Shown: positions 16,292 to 24,969, counted from the first letter of the stretch. The stretch is 57,290 bases of DNA from Thalassobius sp050633445 (GCA_050633445.1 JBOEGN010000058.1:1-57290); one strand, 5' to 3'. Program-made: numbers and translations. Notes: generated by a model not told the origin, from the sequence alone.

Positions 16292-16320
16292 TTGACAGAA
16301 ATTGAACACATGTGTTTATT
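16292..16320 (+). promoter_or_regulatory. Promoter with palindromic operator between the TetR gene and the ABC transporter operon
   Basis: The perfect 12-bp palindrome AACACATGTGTT is at 16305-16316. It lies between a TTGACA -35 box (16292-16297) and a weak TTTATT -10 (16315-16320) with a 17-bp spacer on the plus strand. A repressor bound there would block the rightward promoter and probably also the divergent TetR promoter. The palindrome is directly visible; that TetR binds it is inferred from position. Confidence 0.65.
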
Positions 16321-16359
16321 TGAAGTCAATAGCGTTCATCTCTCATGGGAGGAGGCAGA

Positions 16360-16485
16360 ATGGATGCGTGTGTAAGTGGCCCTGCCAAAGGGTCGTTCCT
16401 GGTTCGCAACCGGGGTGTTTTGTTTGTCCTGGTCGGCGCTTGTGGGATGCGTCTGACGGTGGAAAGGACAAGCAGATGGAATTGA
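16360..16485 (+). CDS. Possible 41-residue leader peptide before the transporter operon
   Basis: ATG 16360 has a very strong ribosome site, GGGAGGAGG, 4 nt upstream, and starts a 41-codon frame. The peptide begins MDACVSGPAKG, has the hydrophobic stretch GVLFVLVGACGM and ends at TGA 16483-16485. The frame runs past the start of the livH-like gene (16476) in another frame, which would couple their translation. No homology is recognised. It could be a chance frame behind a ribosome site, so confidence is low. Confidence 0.35.
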   Translation: MDACVSGPAKGSFLVRNRGVLFVLVGACGMRLTVERTSRWN

Positions 16486-17351
16486 TTCAGCTAGTGATCG
16501 GAGGGATCGCGACGGGGTGCATCTATGGCCTTGTCGCGTTGGGATTTGTCCTGATCTACAAAGCGACCGAGGGCGTGAACTTTGCCCAAGGAGACATGAT
16601 GATGCTGGGCGCGTTTATCGCTCTGGGTCTGGTGAATTCGGACTATGGGGCGCTGGCCTTTGTCCCTGGCGTCATTCTGGCGGCCTGCATCATGGGGGGC
16701 GTCGGGTATGGCGTTGACCGTTTCGTGGTGCGCAAGATTTTCGGGCAGCCGCATTTCGCACTGGTGATCCTGACGATTGCAATGGGGTTTGTGTTCCGCT
16801 TTGTCGCGGGTGCGATCTGGGGGTTCACTCCGCTGGTTCTGGAAACGCCATTCGCTGGAAAGGTGTTTGATTTCAGTGGGTTGATCATCGGTTACGAGGA
16901 CGTCGCCGCGATCATCGTCACCGCCGTGCTCACCCTGTCTCTGTGGGCGTTCTTTCAATTTACCAAGCTGGGTCTGGCCGCGCAGGCCTCGTCTCAGAAC
17001 CAGATGGCGGCCTATATCGTTGGGGTTCCGGTGCACCGTGTGAACTCGATGATTTGGGCACTGTCGGGCGCGGTTTCGACGATTGCCGGGGTGCTCTATG
17101 CCTCGAAAGGCGCGATTGATCCGAATATCGGCCTGCTGGGGATCAAGGCGTTTGCGGCGGCCGTTATCGGCGGTTTCGGCAGCCTGCCGGGTGCATTGCT
17201 GGGCGGTATCCTGATCGGTGTGGTCGAGCCCGTCGCGGCGCGATACCTGCCCGCTGGGTTCAGCCAGATGAGTCCTTATATCATCATGCTAGCTGTGCTG
17301 GTCACGCGTCCGAACGGACTGTTTGCCCAGATCTACGCCAAGAAGGTCTGA
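16476..17351 (+). CDS. Branched-chain-type ABC transporter permease (LivH family)
   Basis: 291 residues from ATG 16476, which is preceded by GGAAAGGA. The frame is open upstream, but that stretch has no hydrophobic character and includes the promoter. The N-terminal LVIGGIATGCIYGLVALGFVLIYKATEGVNFAQGD is the LivH signature, and about eight membrane helices follow. The family transports amino acids, but also aromatic acids, ureas and amides. Here the next genes encode an acyl-CoA ligase and dehydrogenase, so a carboxylic acid is the likelier substrate. Confidence 0.9.
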   Translation: MELIQLVIGGIATGCIYGLVALGFVLIYKATEGVNFAQGDMMMLGAFIALGLVNSDYGALAFVPGVILAACIMGGVGYGVDRFVVRKIFGQPHFALVILTIAMGFVFRFVAGAIWGFTPLVLETPFAGKVFDFSGLIIGYEDVAAIIVTAVLTLSLWAFFQFTKLGLAAQASSQNQMAAYIVGVPVHRVNSMIWALSGAVSTIAGVLYASKGAIDPNIGLLGIKAFAAAVIGGFGSLPGALLGGILIGVVEPVAARYLPAGFSQMSPYIIMLAVLVTRPNGLFAQIYAKKV

Positions 17352-17355
17352 GCCG

Positions 17356-18453
17356 ATGAAAGTTATCTTCAAGACAAGTTATGACAACGACATCGACCTA
17401 CACGAGGACGGCTGGGCGCGCGGCAAGATCGCGCTTTTAGTGGCCTTTATGGCGGTGCTGCCGTTCTTTGCGGGCGAATATTACCTGGCCGAGATTACCA
17501 ACACTCTGATCTGGTCTTTGGCCGGGATGGGGCTGATGCTGCTGGTGGGCCACACGGGTCAAGCCAGCCTGGGTCATGCGGCTTTTCTGGCGATCGGGGC
17601 GTATACGGACGCGGCGCTGATGAATATCGGTGTGCCGTGGGTGATTGCCTTTCCGCTGGCGGGGATCGCGGCAGGGGTTTTTGGTGCCATCGTCGCCATT
17701 CCGGCGGTGCGCATGTCCGGTATCTATCTGGCCATCGCGACGCTGGCCCTGTTCGTCATCGTCGAAGAACTGATCATCGTGGCCGAGCCTATCACGGGCG
17801 GGGTTGGCGGCATCTTTGCGCCCTCGATCACCATTCTGGGGGTGGATTTCGATCGGTATTCCAGCCTGAACAACTTCTACTGGCTGTGTCTGGTGGTCGT
17901 TGTCGGGGTCACATGGATGTATGCCAACCTGATGCGCAGCCCCACGGGACGCAGTTTCCTGGCCGTGCGCGATTCCGAGGTTTCGGCCCGCGCGCTGGGC
18001 ATCAACGTCACACGCACGCGGTCGCTGGCCTTTGGTCTGTCCTGTGCGATGACGGGCTTGGCGGGCGCGTTGATGGGGCACTATATCAGCTTCTTCAACT
18101 ACGAGCTTTTCTCGATCTTCATCTCAATCAACCTGCTGCTGGTGGTGACCATCGGTGGCTTGGGCTTTATCCAGGGCGCGTTCTTTGGGGCGATCCTGAT
18201 CACAGCAGTACCACAGGTGATCGCGATTCTGCGGGACGGTTTGAAATCCAGCGTCGGGATTGACCTGTCTGCGATGCCCGGTCTGGATACGCTGATCTTC
18301 TCGGTCATTCTGGTGACGTTCATCATTTATGAACCGAACGGGCTGTATGGCCGATGGCTAAAGACCCGCGCGTGGTTCCAGCTGTTTCCGCTGGCGCGAC
18401 GTGACATGTTCCGCCGCCAGAAAACCTATCTGAAAACGGAGCGGATGAAATGA
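17356..18453 (+). CDS. Branched-chain-type ABC transporter permease (LivM family)
   Basis: 365 residues from ATG 17356, four bases after the previous stop. It has a hydrophilic N-terminus of about 30 residues, then membrane helices. Family motifs are GLMLLVGHTGQASLGHAAFLAIGAY and the coupling loop SEVSARALGINVTRTRSLAF. The late segment EPNGLYGRW is typical of LivM. It pairs with the LivH-like subunit in the inner membrane. The ATPase gene starts in an ATGA overlap. Confidence 0.9.
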   Translation: MKVIFKTSYDNDIDLHEDGWARGKIALLVAFMAVLPFFAGEYYLAEITNTLIWSLAGMGLMLLVGHTGQASLGHAAFLAIGAYTDAALMNIGVPWVIAFPLAGIAAGVFGAIVAIPAVRMSGIYLAIATLALFVIVEELIIVAEPITGGVGGIFAPSITILGVDFDRYSSLNNFYWLCLVVVVGVTWMYANLMRSPTGRSFLAVRDSEVSARALGINVTRTRSLAFGLSCAMTGLAGALMGHYISFFNYELFSIFISINLLLVVTIGGLGFIQGAFFGAILITAVPQVIAILRDGLKSSVGIDLSAMPGLDTLIFSVILVTFIIYEPNGLYGRWLKTRAWFQLFPLARRDMFRRQKTYLKTERMK

Positions 18454-19220
18454 GCCTGTTGGAAGTTGATGATCTGGCCATCCATTTCGGCGGTGTGAAA
18501 GCCGTGGACGGGGTCAGTTTCAAGGTCGAAGAGGGCGAGGTCTTCTCGATCATCGGGCCGAACGGGGCGGGCAAGTCCACGATCTTCAACTTGATCTCGC
18601 GGTTCTACAAACCAACCCGCGGCACGATCAAGTTTGACGGGCAGGATATCACCACGCAAATGGCGCATGATATTGGTCAGTTGGGGATCGCGCGGACGTT
18701 CCAGAATATCGAGCTGTTCGACCATTCGACCGTGTTGGACAACCTGATGATGGGGCGCCACACGCACCGCCGGACGCGCTGGTACGAAGACATGTTCTTT
18801 GTGCCCAAAGTCCGCCGCGAGGAACGCGGACACCGTCAGAAGGTCGAAGAAGTGATCGAGTTTCTGGAGCTGGAAGCCTACCGCGAAAAACTGATCGCCG
18901 GGCTGCCGTATGGCGTCCGCAAGGTCGTGGAAATCGGCCGCGCGCTGGCGATGGGCCCCAAGATGATCCTGCTGGACGAACCGGCCTCGGGGCTGTCTGT
19001 GGAAGAGAGCCAAGAGGTCGCCTTTTGGGTCGAGGATATGCGCCGCGACATGGGGCTGACCGTGCTGATGGTGGAACATGACATGAAACTGGTGAACCAG
19101 GTCAGCGACCGCGTTCTGGCTGTGGCCAATGGCCAACCGCTGGCGATGGGAACCCCTGCCCAGGTGCAGGACGACGCGCAGGTCAAAGCGGCCTATCTGG
19201 GCACAGAGGTGGACGCATGA
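18450..19220 (+). CDS. ABC transporter ATPase (LivG family)
   Basis: 256 residues. Walker A GPNGAGKST is at 36-44, and Walker B MILLDEPASGL with the H-loop VEHDMKLV follow. In place of LSGGQ there is the relaxed LPYGVRKVVEIGRAL form normal for LivG. ATGA overlaps with both neighbours indicate coupled synthesis with LivM and LivF partners. Confidence 0.9.
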   Translation: MSLLEVDDLAIHFGGVKAVDGVSFKVEEGEVFSIIGPNGAGKSTIFNLISRFYKPTRGTIKFDGQDITTQMAHDIGQLGIARTFQNIELFDHSTVLDNLMMGRHTHRRTRWYEDMFFVPKVRREERGHRQKVEEVIEFLELEAYREKLIAGLPYGVRKVVEIGRALAMGPKMILLDEPASGLSVEESQEVAFWVEDMRRDMGLTVLMVEHDMKLVNQVSDRVLAVANGQPLAMGTPAQVQDDAQVKAAYLGTEVDA

Positions 19221-19984
19221 CCAAGGTTCTGGATATCCGAAACGTCGAAACCTTCTATGGCGCGATCATGGCGTTGCGCGGGGTCTCGCTTGAGGTCAAC
19301 GAAGGCGAAATCGTCACCATTCTGGGCGCCAACGGTGCGGGCAAAACCACACTGATGAAAACCATCAGCGGGCTGATGGACCCCGAAAAGGGCAATATCG
19401 AGTTCAATGGTAAGGACATCGTGGGCAAACAACCCGACGAGATCGTGCGCATGGGTCTGGCGCATGTCCCCGAGGGGCGCGAGGTGTTTCCCTATCTCAG
19501 TATCGAGGAAAACCTGAAGATGGGCGCCTATGCCCGCAAGGGAAGCGATTTTCGTGATGATATCGCGCTGGTCTATGAATATTTCCCGATCCTTAAAGAA
19601 CGGCGAAACCAATCAGCGGGCTTCTTGTCGGGTGGACAGCAGCAGATGCTGGCGATCGGGCGCGGCCTGATGGCTAAGCCGAAACTGATGCTGCTGGACG
19701 AGCCCTCGCTGGGTCTGTCGCCGCTGCTGACGCAAGAGATTTTTGCCATCATCAAACGTCTGAATGCTGAACAAAAGGTTACAATGCTGCTGGTCGAGCA
19801 AAACGCCAATGTCGCGCTGCACACGGCGCATCAGGGCTATGTTCTGGAAATGGGCCGGATCGTGATGGCGGGCAGCTGCGAAGAGCTGCGCGCCTCGGAC
19901 GACATTCAGGAATTCTACCTGGGCCGACAAGAAGAAAACCAGCGCGGGCAGAAACGCTGGAAACGGCGCAAGACGTGGAGGTAG
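19217..19984 (+). CDS. ABC transporter ATPase (LivF family)
   Basis: 255 residues. Walker A GANGAGKTT is at 37-45, the signature LSGGQQQMLAIGRGL and Walker B LMLLDEPSLGLSP follow, with LLVEQNANVAL as H-region. The C-terminus is extended by a basic tail (RGQKRWKRRKTWR), longer than in typical LivF. It forms the ATPase heterodimer with the LivG-like protein. The acyl-CoA ligase gene starts four bases later. Confidence 0.9.
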   Translation: MTKVLDIRNVETFYGAIMALRGVSLEVNEGEIVTILGANGAGKTTLMKTISGLMDPEKGNIEFNGKDIVGKQPDEIVRMGLAHVPEGREVFPYLSIEENLKMGAYARKGSDFRDDIALVYEYFPILKERRNQSAGFLSGGQQQMLAIGRGLMAKPKLMLLDEPSLGLSPLLTQEIFAIIKRLNAEQKVTMLLVEQNANVALHTAHQGYVLEMGRIVMAGSCEELRASDDIQEFYLGRQEENQRGQKRWKRRKTWR

Positions 19985-19988
19985 CGAG

Positions 19989-21836
19989 ATGATGAACACA
20001 GATATGCTCATCCCGGCCGACGCGCCGATTGCAATGGATGGCTGCGACACCGTCGTGGCTCTGTGGGCCAAACGGTGCCACGAATTGGGCGACAAGACCG
20101 CCCACCGCGAGAAAGAGCTGGGCGTCTGGCAATCCTACAGCTGGACCGACTATTTTATCGGTGCGCGCAACGCGGCGTTGGGGCTGATCTCGTTAGGGTT
20201 AGAGCGTGGCCAGGCCGTTCAGATCCTCTCGGAAGACCGGCGCGAATGGCTGTATGTCGACATCGGTGTCGCGGCTGTTGGGGGCATCCCCTCGGGCGTT
20301 TACACCACCGACGCGGCCAGTCAGCTGGCCTATCTGGTGAACGATTCCGGCGCGCCCTTTCTGTTTGTGGAAAATGACGAACAACTGGACAAATTCCTAG
20401 AGGTACGCGACCAGATGCCCGGCCTGAAAAAGGTCATCGTGTTTGATCGCGACGGGCTGGCGACGTTCGATGATCCGATGGTGATGTTCTGGGATGAGCT
20501 GATGGAGCTGGGCGAGGCGGACGCAAGCGCCAATCCCGGTCGTTTCATGACCGAGCTGGAGCAGGTTAAGCCCAGCGATCCCCGGATGTTAATCTATACG
20601 TCAGGAACCACGGGGCCACCCAAAGGCGCGATTATCACGCATCGCAACATCATCTATCAGATGTTCGCGGGCGAGCAGACGATCGAGTTCGAACAGACCG
20701 ATGAATTGCTATGCTTCCTGCCGCTGTGTCACGTGCTGGAACGCCTGATTTCTGTGGAGTTTCCGATACTTGCGGGGTGTAAGGTGAACTTTGCCGAAAG
20801 CACCGAAACCGTGTTCGATAACCTGCGCGAGGTTAGCCCGCACTCCTTTACTGGGGTGCCGCGGATCTGGGAAAAAATCTACAGCCAGATCAGCATCATG
20901 CGCTCCGAGGCCGGCTGGGTCGGTCGGACTTGCCTGGATTGGGCGGTGGCTGCCGGCATGAAAAAGGTCGCGGCCAAGGACGCGGGCAAACATATGTCGC
21001 CCGGTGCCAAGCTGAACCTGTTCCTGGCCGATCTACTAGTGCTGCGGAACCTGCGGCAACTGGTGGGCTTGCAACGCACGCGCCGCTGTACCACCGGGGC
21101 TGCGCCGATCTCGCCCGATTTGTTGCGCTGGTTCGAGGCCATTGGCATCCATTTGCTGGAAGGCTTCGGGATGACCGAAACCTCGGGTGTGGCGACGGTT
21201 AACACGCTGGCGCACAACAAAATCGGCACCGTTGGGCAGGCGACGCCCGGCACGCAGATCAAGATCTCTGCGGAGGGGGAAATCCTGGTGGGTGGCCCTG
21301 CCGTTTTCGGCGGGTATTGGAACAAGCCCGAGAAAACCGCCGAAACCCTGACCCAGGACGGCTGGCTGCGGACCGGCGATGTCGGACGGCTGGATAACGA
21401 AGGCAATCTGACCATCACCGGCCGGATGAAAGACATCATTATCACTGCCGGGGGTAAAAACATCACTCCTGCCGAGATCGAGAGCAAACTGAAGTTCTCG
21501 CCCTATGTCTCGGACGCGGTGGTGATCGGCGATAAACGGAAATACCTGACATGCCTGATCATGATTGATCAGGAAAATGTTGAAAGGTTCGCGCAAGAGC
21601 GTCAAATTCCTTATGCGGACTTCGCGTCGCTGACGCGTGCAAAAGAGGTGGTGGACCTGATCGGCCAAGTTGTAAGCGAGACGAACAAGGAATTCGCTCA
21701 GGTGGAGAAAATCAAGGATTTCCGCCTGATTGATATCCTGCTGACAGCCGAAGACGAGGAACTGACCCCCACTATGAAGCTCAAGCGGAACTACGTGAAT
21801 GACCGTCACACCGGCTTGATCGAAAGCATGTACTGA
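19989..21836 (+). CDS. AMP-dependent acyl-CoA ligase (long-chain type)
   Basis: 615 residues. The P-loop YTSGTTGPPKG is at about 203-213, followed by GFGMTETSG, the hinge GWLRTGDVGRLD, and the GGKNITPAEIE motif. The C-terminal half includes a conserved lysine region near TPTMKLKR. This size and the RTGDVGRLD and KDIIITAGGKNI forms match long-chain fatty acyl-CoA ligases. Placement between transporter ATPase and binding-protein genes suggests activation of the imported acid as it enters. Exact substrate is not determinable. Confidence 0.9.
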   Translation: MMNTDMLIPADAPIAMDGCDTVVALWAKRCHELGDKTAHREKELGVWQSYSWTDYFIGARNAALGLISLGLERGQAVQILSEDRREWLYVDIGVAAVGGIPSGVYTTDAASQLAYLVNDSGAPFLFVENDEQLDKFLEVRDQMPGLKKVIVFDRDGLATFDDPMVMFWDELMELGEADASANPGRFMTELEQVKPSDPRMLIYTSGTTGPPKGAIITHRNIIYQMFAGEQTIEFEQTDELLCFLPLCHVLERLISVEFPILAGCKVNFAESTETVFDNLREVSPHSFTGVPRIWEKIYSQISIMRSEAGWVGRTCLDWAVAAGMKKVAAKDAGKHMSPGAKLNLFLADLLVLRNLRQLVGLQRTRRCTTGAAPISPDLLRWFEAIGIHLLEGFGMTETSGVATVNTLAHNKIGTVGQATPGTQIKISAEGEILVGGPAVFGGYWNKPEKTAETLTQDGWLRTGDVGRLDNEGNLTITGRMKDIIITAGGKNITPAEIESKLKFSPYVSDAVVIGDKRKYLTCLIMIDQENVERFAQERQIPYADFASLTRAKEVVDLIGQVVSETNKEFAQVEKIKDFRLIDILLTAEDEELTPTMKLKRNYVNDRHTGLIESMY

Positions 21837-21837
21837 T

Positions 21838-21859
21838 CGCGCCTTTGAGGAGGGGCGCG
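21838..21859 (+). other. Intergenic GC hairpin before the binding-protein gene
   Basis: CGCGCC (21838-21843) and GGCGCG (21854-21859) can pair across a 10-nt loop. There is no T-run, so it is more likely an mRNA-stabilising or processing structure than a terminator. Confidence 0.4.
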
Positions 21860-21897
21860 GCCAGAAATTAAACGTACCAATGGGAGGAACGACACCA

Positions 21898-23064
21898 ATG
21901 AAAGTATTCAAGACAATGGCCGCAGCAGCGGCGCTGTCTCTGGGGCTGGGTGCCCCCGCGATGGCCGAGGACGGTGTCTCGGACACCGAGATCAAGCTGG
22001 GCGGAGCACATGACCTGTCGGGCATCTTCGCGCCCTTCTCGGTGCCTGCGGTAAAGGCCGCGCAGCTGTATTTCGACGAGATCAACGCAGCGGGCGGCGT
22101 CCACGGACGCCAGATCAGCTATATCGTCGAGGATCACGGATATCAGGTGCCCAAGGCCGTGCAGGCCGCCAACAAACTGGTGAACCGCGACAAGGTTTTC
22201 GCCATGTTGCTGAACCTGGGGACGCCCACGAACATCGCCATGTTCAAGCTGATGGGCCCCAAGGGCATTCCAAATGTCAGCCCGTTGACCGCCGCGCGTC
22301 AGATGGTTGATCCGCCTGAGTCGTGGAAATTCGCTGGCACGGCCTCTTACTACGATGCGGTAAGGGCCGCCACGGAATCCATGGCCAAGGATGGTGACCC
22401 GGAAACCTTCTGCCTGATGTACCTGCCGACAGATTTTGGCAAGGAGATCGAAATGGGGGTCAAGGATGGCGCCGCAGCGACCGGGGCAAGCTTTGGCATC
22501 GAAACCCAGCACAAGCCGGATGAAACCGATTTTTCGGGTGCACTGGGCAAGGTCAAAAGCGCTGGCTGTACCACCGTCGGCCTGGCGCTGGGGATCAGCC
22601 AAACCATCAACGTGATCGCTACGGCCAACAAGCTGGGGATCGACGTTGACTTCCTGCTCAGCTCGGCCGGGTTCCACACCGTTGTGGCCAAGGGGCTGGC
22701 GGCTCAGGGTGTCATGGGCGGCGTCTATGCCGCTGCTGGTTGGCAGGATCTTGAAATGCGCATGGGCAACGCCACGGTTGCTGGCTGGGTGAAATCCTAT
22801 ACCGAGGCCACGGGCGAGAAGTTCCCCGGTACCGGTGCGCTGCTGGGCCGCTCGGCTGCGGAACTGATCGTCAAGGGCCTGGAGGCCGCTGGCCAAGACC
22901 TGACCCGCGAAGGTTTCATCGCGGCGATGGAAGGGCTGGAATATGACGATGAAGTTGCTGGCAACAAGGTCAACATGTCTGCTGACAACCATGTCGCGGC
23001 GACCCAGATATACATTTCGGCTGTGGAAAACGGCAGCTGGAAACTGATGACAACCATCGAGTGA
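21898..23064 (+). CDS. ABC transporter substrate-binding protein (LivK/type I periplasmic family)
   Basis: 388 residues from ATG 21898, with GGGAGGAA as ribosome site; an in-frame ATG at 21880 is part of that site. A signal peptide covers about residues 1-23 (ending AMA). The mature chain starts EDGVSDTEIKLGGAHDLSG, the usual ligand-binding start of Leu/Ile/Val-type proteins. Further on are INAAGGVHGRQI and YLPTDFGKEIE. It captures the solute in the periplasm for the preceding permeases. The ligand is probably an organic acid rather than an amino acid, given its operon. Confidence 0.9.
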   Translation: MKVFKTMAAAAALSLGLGAPAMAEDGVSDTEIKLGGAHDLSGIFAPFSVPAVKAAQLYFDEINAAGGVHGRQISYIVEDHGYQVPKAVQAANKLVNRDKVFAMLLNLGTPTNIAMFKLMGPKGIPNVSPLTAARQMVDPPESWKFAGTASYYDAVRAATESMAKDGDPETFCLMYLPTDFGKEIEMGVKDGAAATGASFGIETQHKPDETDFSGALGKVKSAGCTTVGLALGISQTINVIATANKLGIDVDFLLSSAGFHTVVAKGLAAQGVMGGVYAAAGWQDLEMRMGNATVAGWVKSYTEATGEKFPGTGALLGRSAAELIVKGLEAAGQDLTREGFIAAMEGLEYDDEVAGNKVNMSADNHVAATQIYISAVENGSWKLMTTIE

Positions 23065-23072
23065 TGGCTCAT

Positions 23073-23109
23073 GCGGGGCGGTCTGTGATCGCCCCGCGCG
23101 TTTTCCCTT
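23073..23109 (+). terminator. Rho-independent terminator after the binding-protein gene
   Basis: GCGGGGCG (23073-23080) and CGCCCCGC (23090-23097) form a perfect 8-bp stem with a 9-nt loop, followed by GCG-TTTT-CCC-TTT. The downstream acyl-CoA dehydrogenase must rely on read-through or its own promoter. Confidence 0.75.
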
Positions 23110-23149
23110 TCCTGAAATTTTACCCCTTTTCGCAGAACGGAGTCGCCCC

Positions 23150-24301
23150 GTGCTGAAACGAACGATCTATGAAGAAGAGCACGAAATTTTCCGCCAAACC
23201 GTAAGGAAATGGGCAGAATCCGAGGTTTTCCCCAATGGTGAGGCATGGCGCACGGCAGGCTGCGTTGGCCCCGAAATCTGGAAAAAGGCTGGCGATCAGG
23301 GATTCTTATGCATGTACGCCGACGAAGAATTCGGCGGTCTGGGGCTGGATGATTTCCGCTATGACATGATTCTGGCCGAAGAAATCGGCCCCCGAGAGCC
23401 CGGCTTTTTCATCAACCTGCACAACCGGATCGTCGGCCCATATCTCCACAAACTCGGCACCCCGGACCAAAAGGCGCGCTTTATGCCCGGCATCATCGCG
23501 GGTGAAACTGTTCTGGCCATCGCGATGACCGAACCCGGCACCGGGTCTGACCTGGGGGCGATCAAAACCCGCGCGGTCGAGTTGGACGATCATTGGATCC
23601 TCAATGGCTCGAAAACCTATATCTCGAACGGCATTCTGGCCGGGTTAGTCGTGGTCGCGGCCCGTACCGGCGACGGCCATCAGATCGGTTTGTTCCTTGT
23701 CGAGGACGGCACGAAAGGCTTTGGCCGCGGGCGCAAGCTTAGGAAAATGGGTCTGGCCTCGCAGGACACCGCCGAACTGTTCTTTGAGGATGTGAAAGTA
23801 CCCAAGAGCAATGTGCTGGGCGACCCGCATGAGGGCTTCAAAGTGATGATGATGAACCTGGCCGAAGAACGTATCATGGGCGCGCTGGGATTCATGGCGC
23901 GGGCCGAATACGCCTTTGACATCACAATGAACTATATCACCGAGCGCCGCGCCTTTGGGCAGACGATTGGGGCGTTCCAGAACTCGCGTTTCAAAATGGC
24001 CTCGATGCGCACCGAATTGGATGCGGGCTGGGCGCTGACCGACCATTGCGCGCGCGCACATCTGCAAGGCGAACTGAGCCCGGAGATGGCCGCCGAAGCC
24101 AAGCTCTTTACCTCCGAAGTGGAGGGGCGCGTGGTGGATGACTGTGTTCAACTGCACGGGGGGGCGGGATATATGGACGAATACGAAATCTCGCGTCTTT
24201 ATCGCGACGCCCGCATCAGTCGTATCTACGCTGGTACGTCCGAGATCATGCGTGAAATTATCGGTCGCGGTCTGGGGTTGGATGCGCGTAAGCGCAACTA
24301 A
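23150..24301 (+). CDS. Acyl-CoA dehydrogenase, long-chain type
   Basis: 383 residues from GTG 23150. Flavin and substrate motifs include AIAMTEPGTGSDLGAIKT and the C-terminal QLHGGAGYMDEYEISRLYRDARIS. The usual catalytic Glu position in the YEGTSE motif is Ala here (IYAGTSEIMRE). As in long-chain and isovaleryl-CoA dehydrogenases, the base is probably Glu253 in MARAEYAF on a different helix. It catalyses the first step of beta-oxidation with FAD, passing electrons to ETF. It is separated from the transporter genes by a terminator. Confidence 0.9.
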   Translation: MLKRTIYEEEHEIFRQTVRKWAESEVFPNGEAWRTAGCVGPEIWKKAGDQGFLCMYADEEFGGLGLDDFRYDMILAEEIGPREPGFFINLHNRIVGPYLHKLGTPDQKARFMPGIIAGETVLAIAMTEPGTGSDLGAIKTRAVELDDHWILNGSKTYISNGILAGLVVVAARTGDGHQIGLFLVEDGTKGFGRGRKLRKMGLASQDTAELFFEDVKVPKSNVLGDPHEGFKVMMMNLAEERIMGALGFMARAEYAFDITMNYITERRAFGQTIGAFQNSRFKMASMRTELDAGWALTDHCARAHLQGELSPEMAAEAKLFTSEVEGRVVDDCVQLHGGAGYMDEYEISRLYRDARISRIYAGTSEIMREIIGRGLGLDARKRN

Positions 24302-24304
24302 GCG

Positions 24305-24405
24305 GAGCTCGCTGCGCGCGCTTTGTGTCTCGGCCTGCGGCCTCGGGTGTGGGGCTTTGCCCCGCGTCTGCGACGCTCCCCAGGATATTTCTGAAAAGAA
24401 GAATA
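24305..24405 (+). repeat. Dispersed intergenic element, copy 1
   Basis: A GC-rich stretch containing CTCGGCCTGCGGCCTC (24329-24344), a GGGGC-TTT-GCCCC hairpin and the tail CCCAGGATATTTCTGAAAAG. The same two blocks occur in reverse orientation at 38347-38403. The element follows directly after the acyl-CoA dehydrogenase stop and encodes nothing that I can recognise. Apparent reading frames through it are artefacts. Confidence 0.7.
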
Positions 24406-24490
24406 TGAACACCGGTCTTTTCAGATCTTTTCATACGTTTGAGGGCTTGGATTCCGTGAATTTGAAGAGCTTCGGGGATGGATGGACGAA

Positions 24491-24521
24491 ACCGGCCCAC
24501 CCCTGCTCTGGGTGGGCCGGT
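24491..24521. terminator. Strong hairpin between convergent genes, probable terminator
   Basis: ACCGGCCCACCC (24491-24502) pairs perfectly with GGGTGGGCCGGT (24510-24521) around a 7-nt loop. Neither side has a good T-run, so its terminator role rests on stem strength and on its place between convergent genes. Confidence 0.55.
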
Positions 24522-24558
24522 CGTTGTGATGACGCCCCGGGGGCAGGACCAATGGGGA

Positions 24559-24969
24559 CTAGTCTTTGGGCCCCCGAACCGGAGAATTGGACATCATCAA
24601 ACCAAGCGTTGCCATTGTGCCAGCCACTCCGATCAGCAGGGCCGTGGGGGCCGCGTAGAGCGCTTCGAATAGGGTGTGCACCAGGGCTTGGAGCCAGGTC
24701 CGCGCGGGCGATGGCGTCAGCGCCACGGCCCACAGGGACCCCTGCCAAGTTAGCGCAATGCAGCACCAGAACACACTGGCCGGTCGATTATTTTGTCTTA
24801 GGGATCGCCCCAAAGGCCAACTGAGCAGTAGCGTTGCAACAAGGGCCGGCAGGGCACTCACCCCCTGCCGGCCAGGTGTGTCGAAGGCCAGCCAGACTGC
24901 GATGGGGACGATAGCAGAGATGACGGGCAGGGCAGCGACCAAAACGGAAAGGGAAAATGATTTGGTCAT
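24559..24969 (-). CDS. Small integral membrane protein, unknown function
   Basis: 136 residues from ATG 24969 (MTKSFSLSV). About four hydrophobic segments are visible: VLVAALPVISAIVPIAVWLA, ALPALVATLLLSWPLG, SVFWCCIALTWQGSLWAVA and LLIGVAGTMATLGLMM. The tail is short and polar (SNSPVRGPKD). I recognise no family. It stands alone on the minus strand, with a strong hairpin beyond its 3' end. Hydrophobic periodicity and codon use support a real gene, but no role can be given. Confidence 0.6.
   Translation of the reverse strand: MTKSFSLSVLVAALPVISAIVPIAVWLAFDTPGRQGVSALPALVATLLLSWPLGRSLRQNNRPASVFWCCIALTWQGSLWAVALTPSPARTWLQALVHTLFEALYAAPTALLIGVAGTMATLGLMMSNSPVRGPKD

Noticed and set aside
24138..24824. 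228-codon frame overlapping the end of the acyl-CoA dehydrogenase
   Set aside because: It crosses a real gene, the repeat element and a strong hairpin, and has low-complexity composition.
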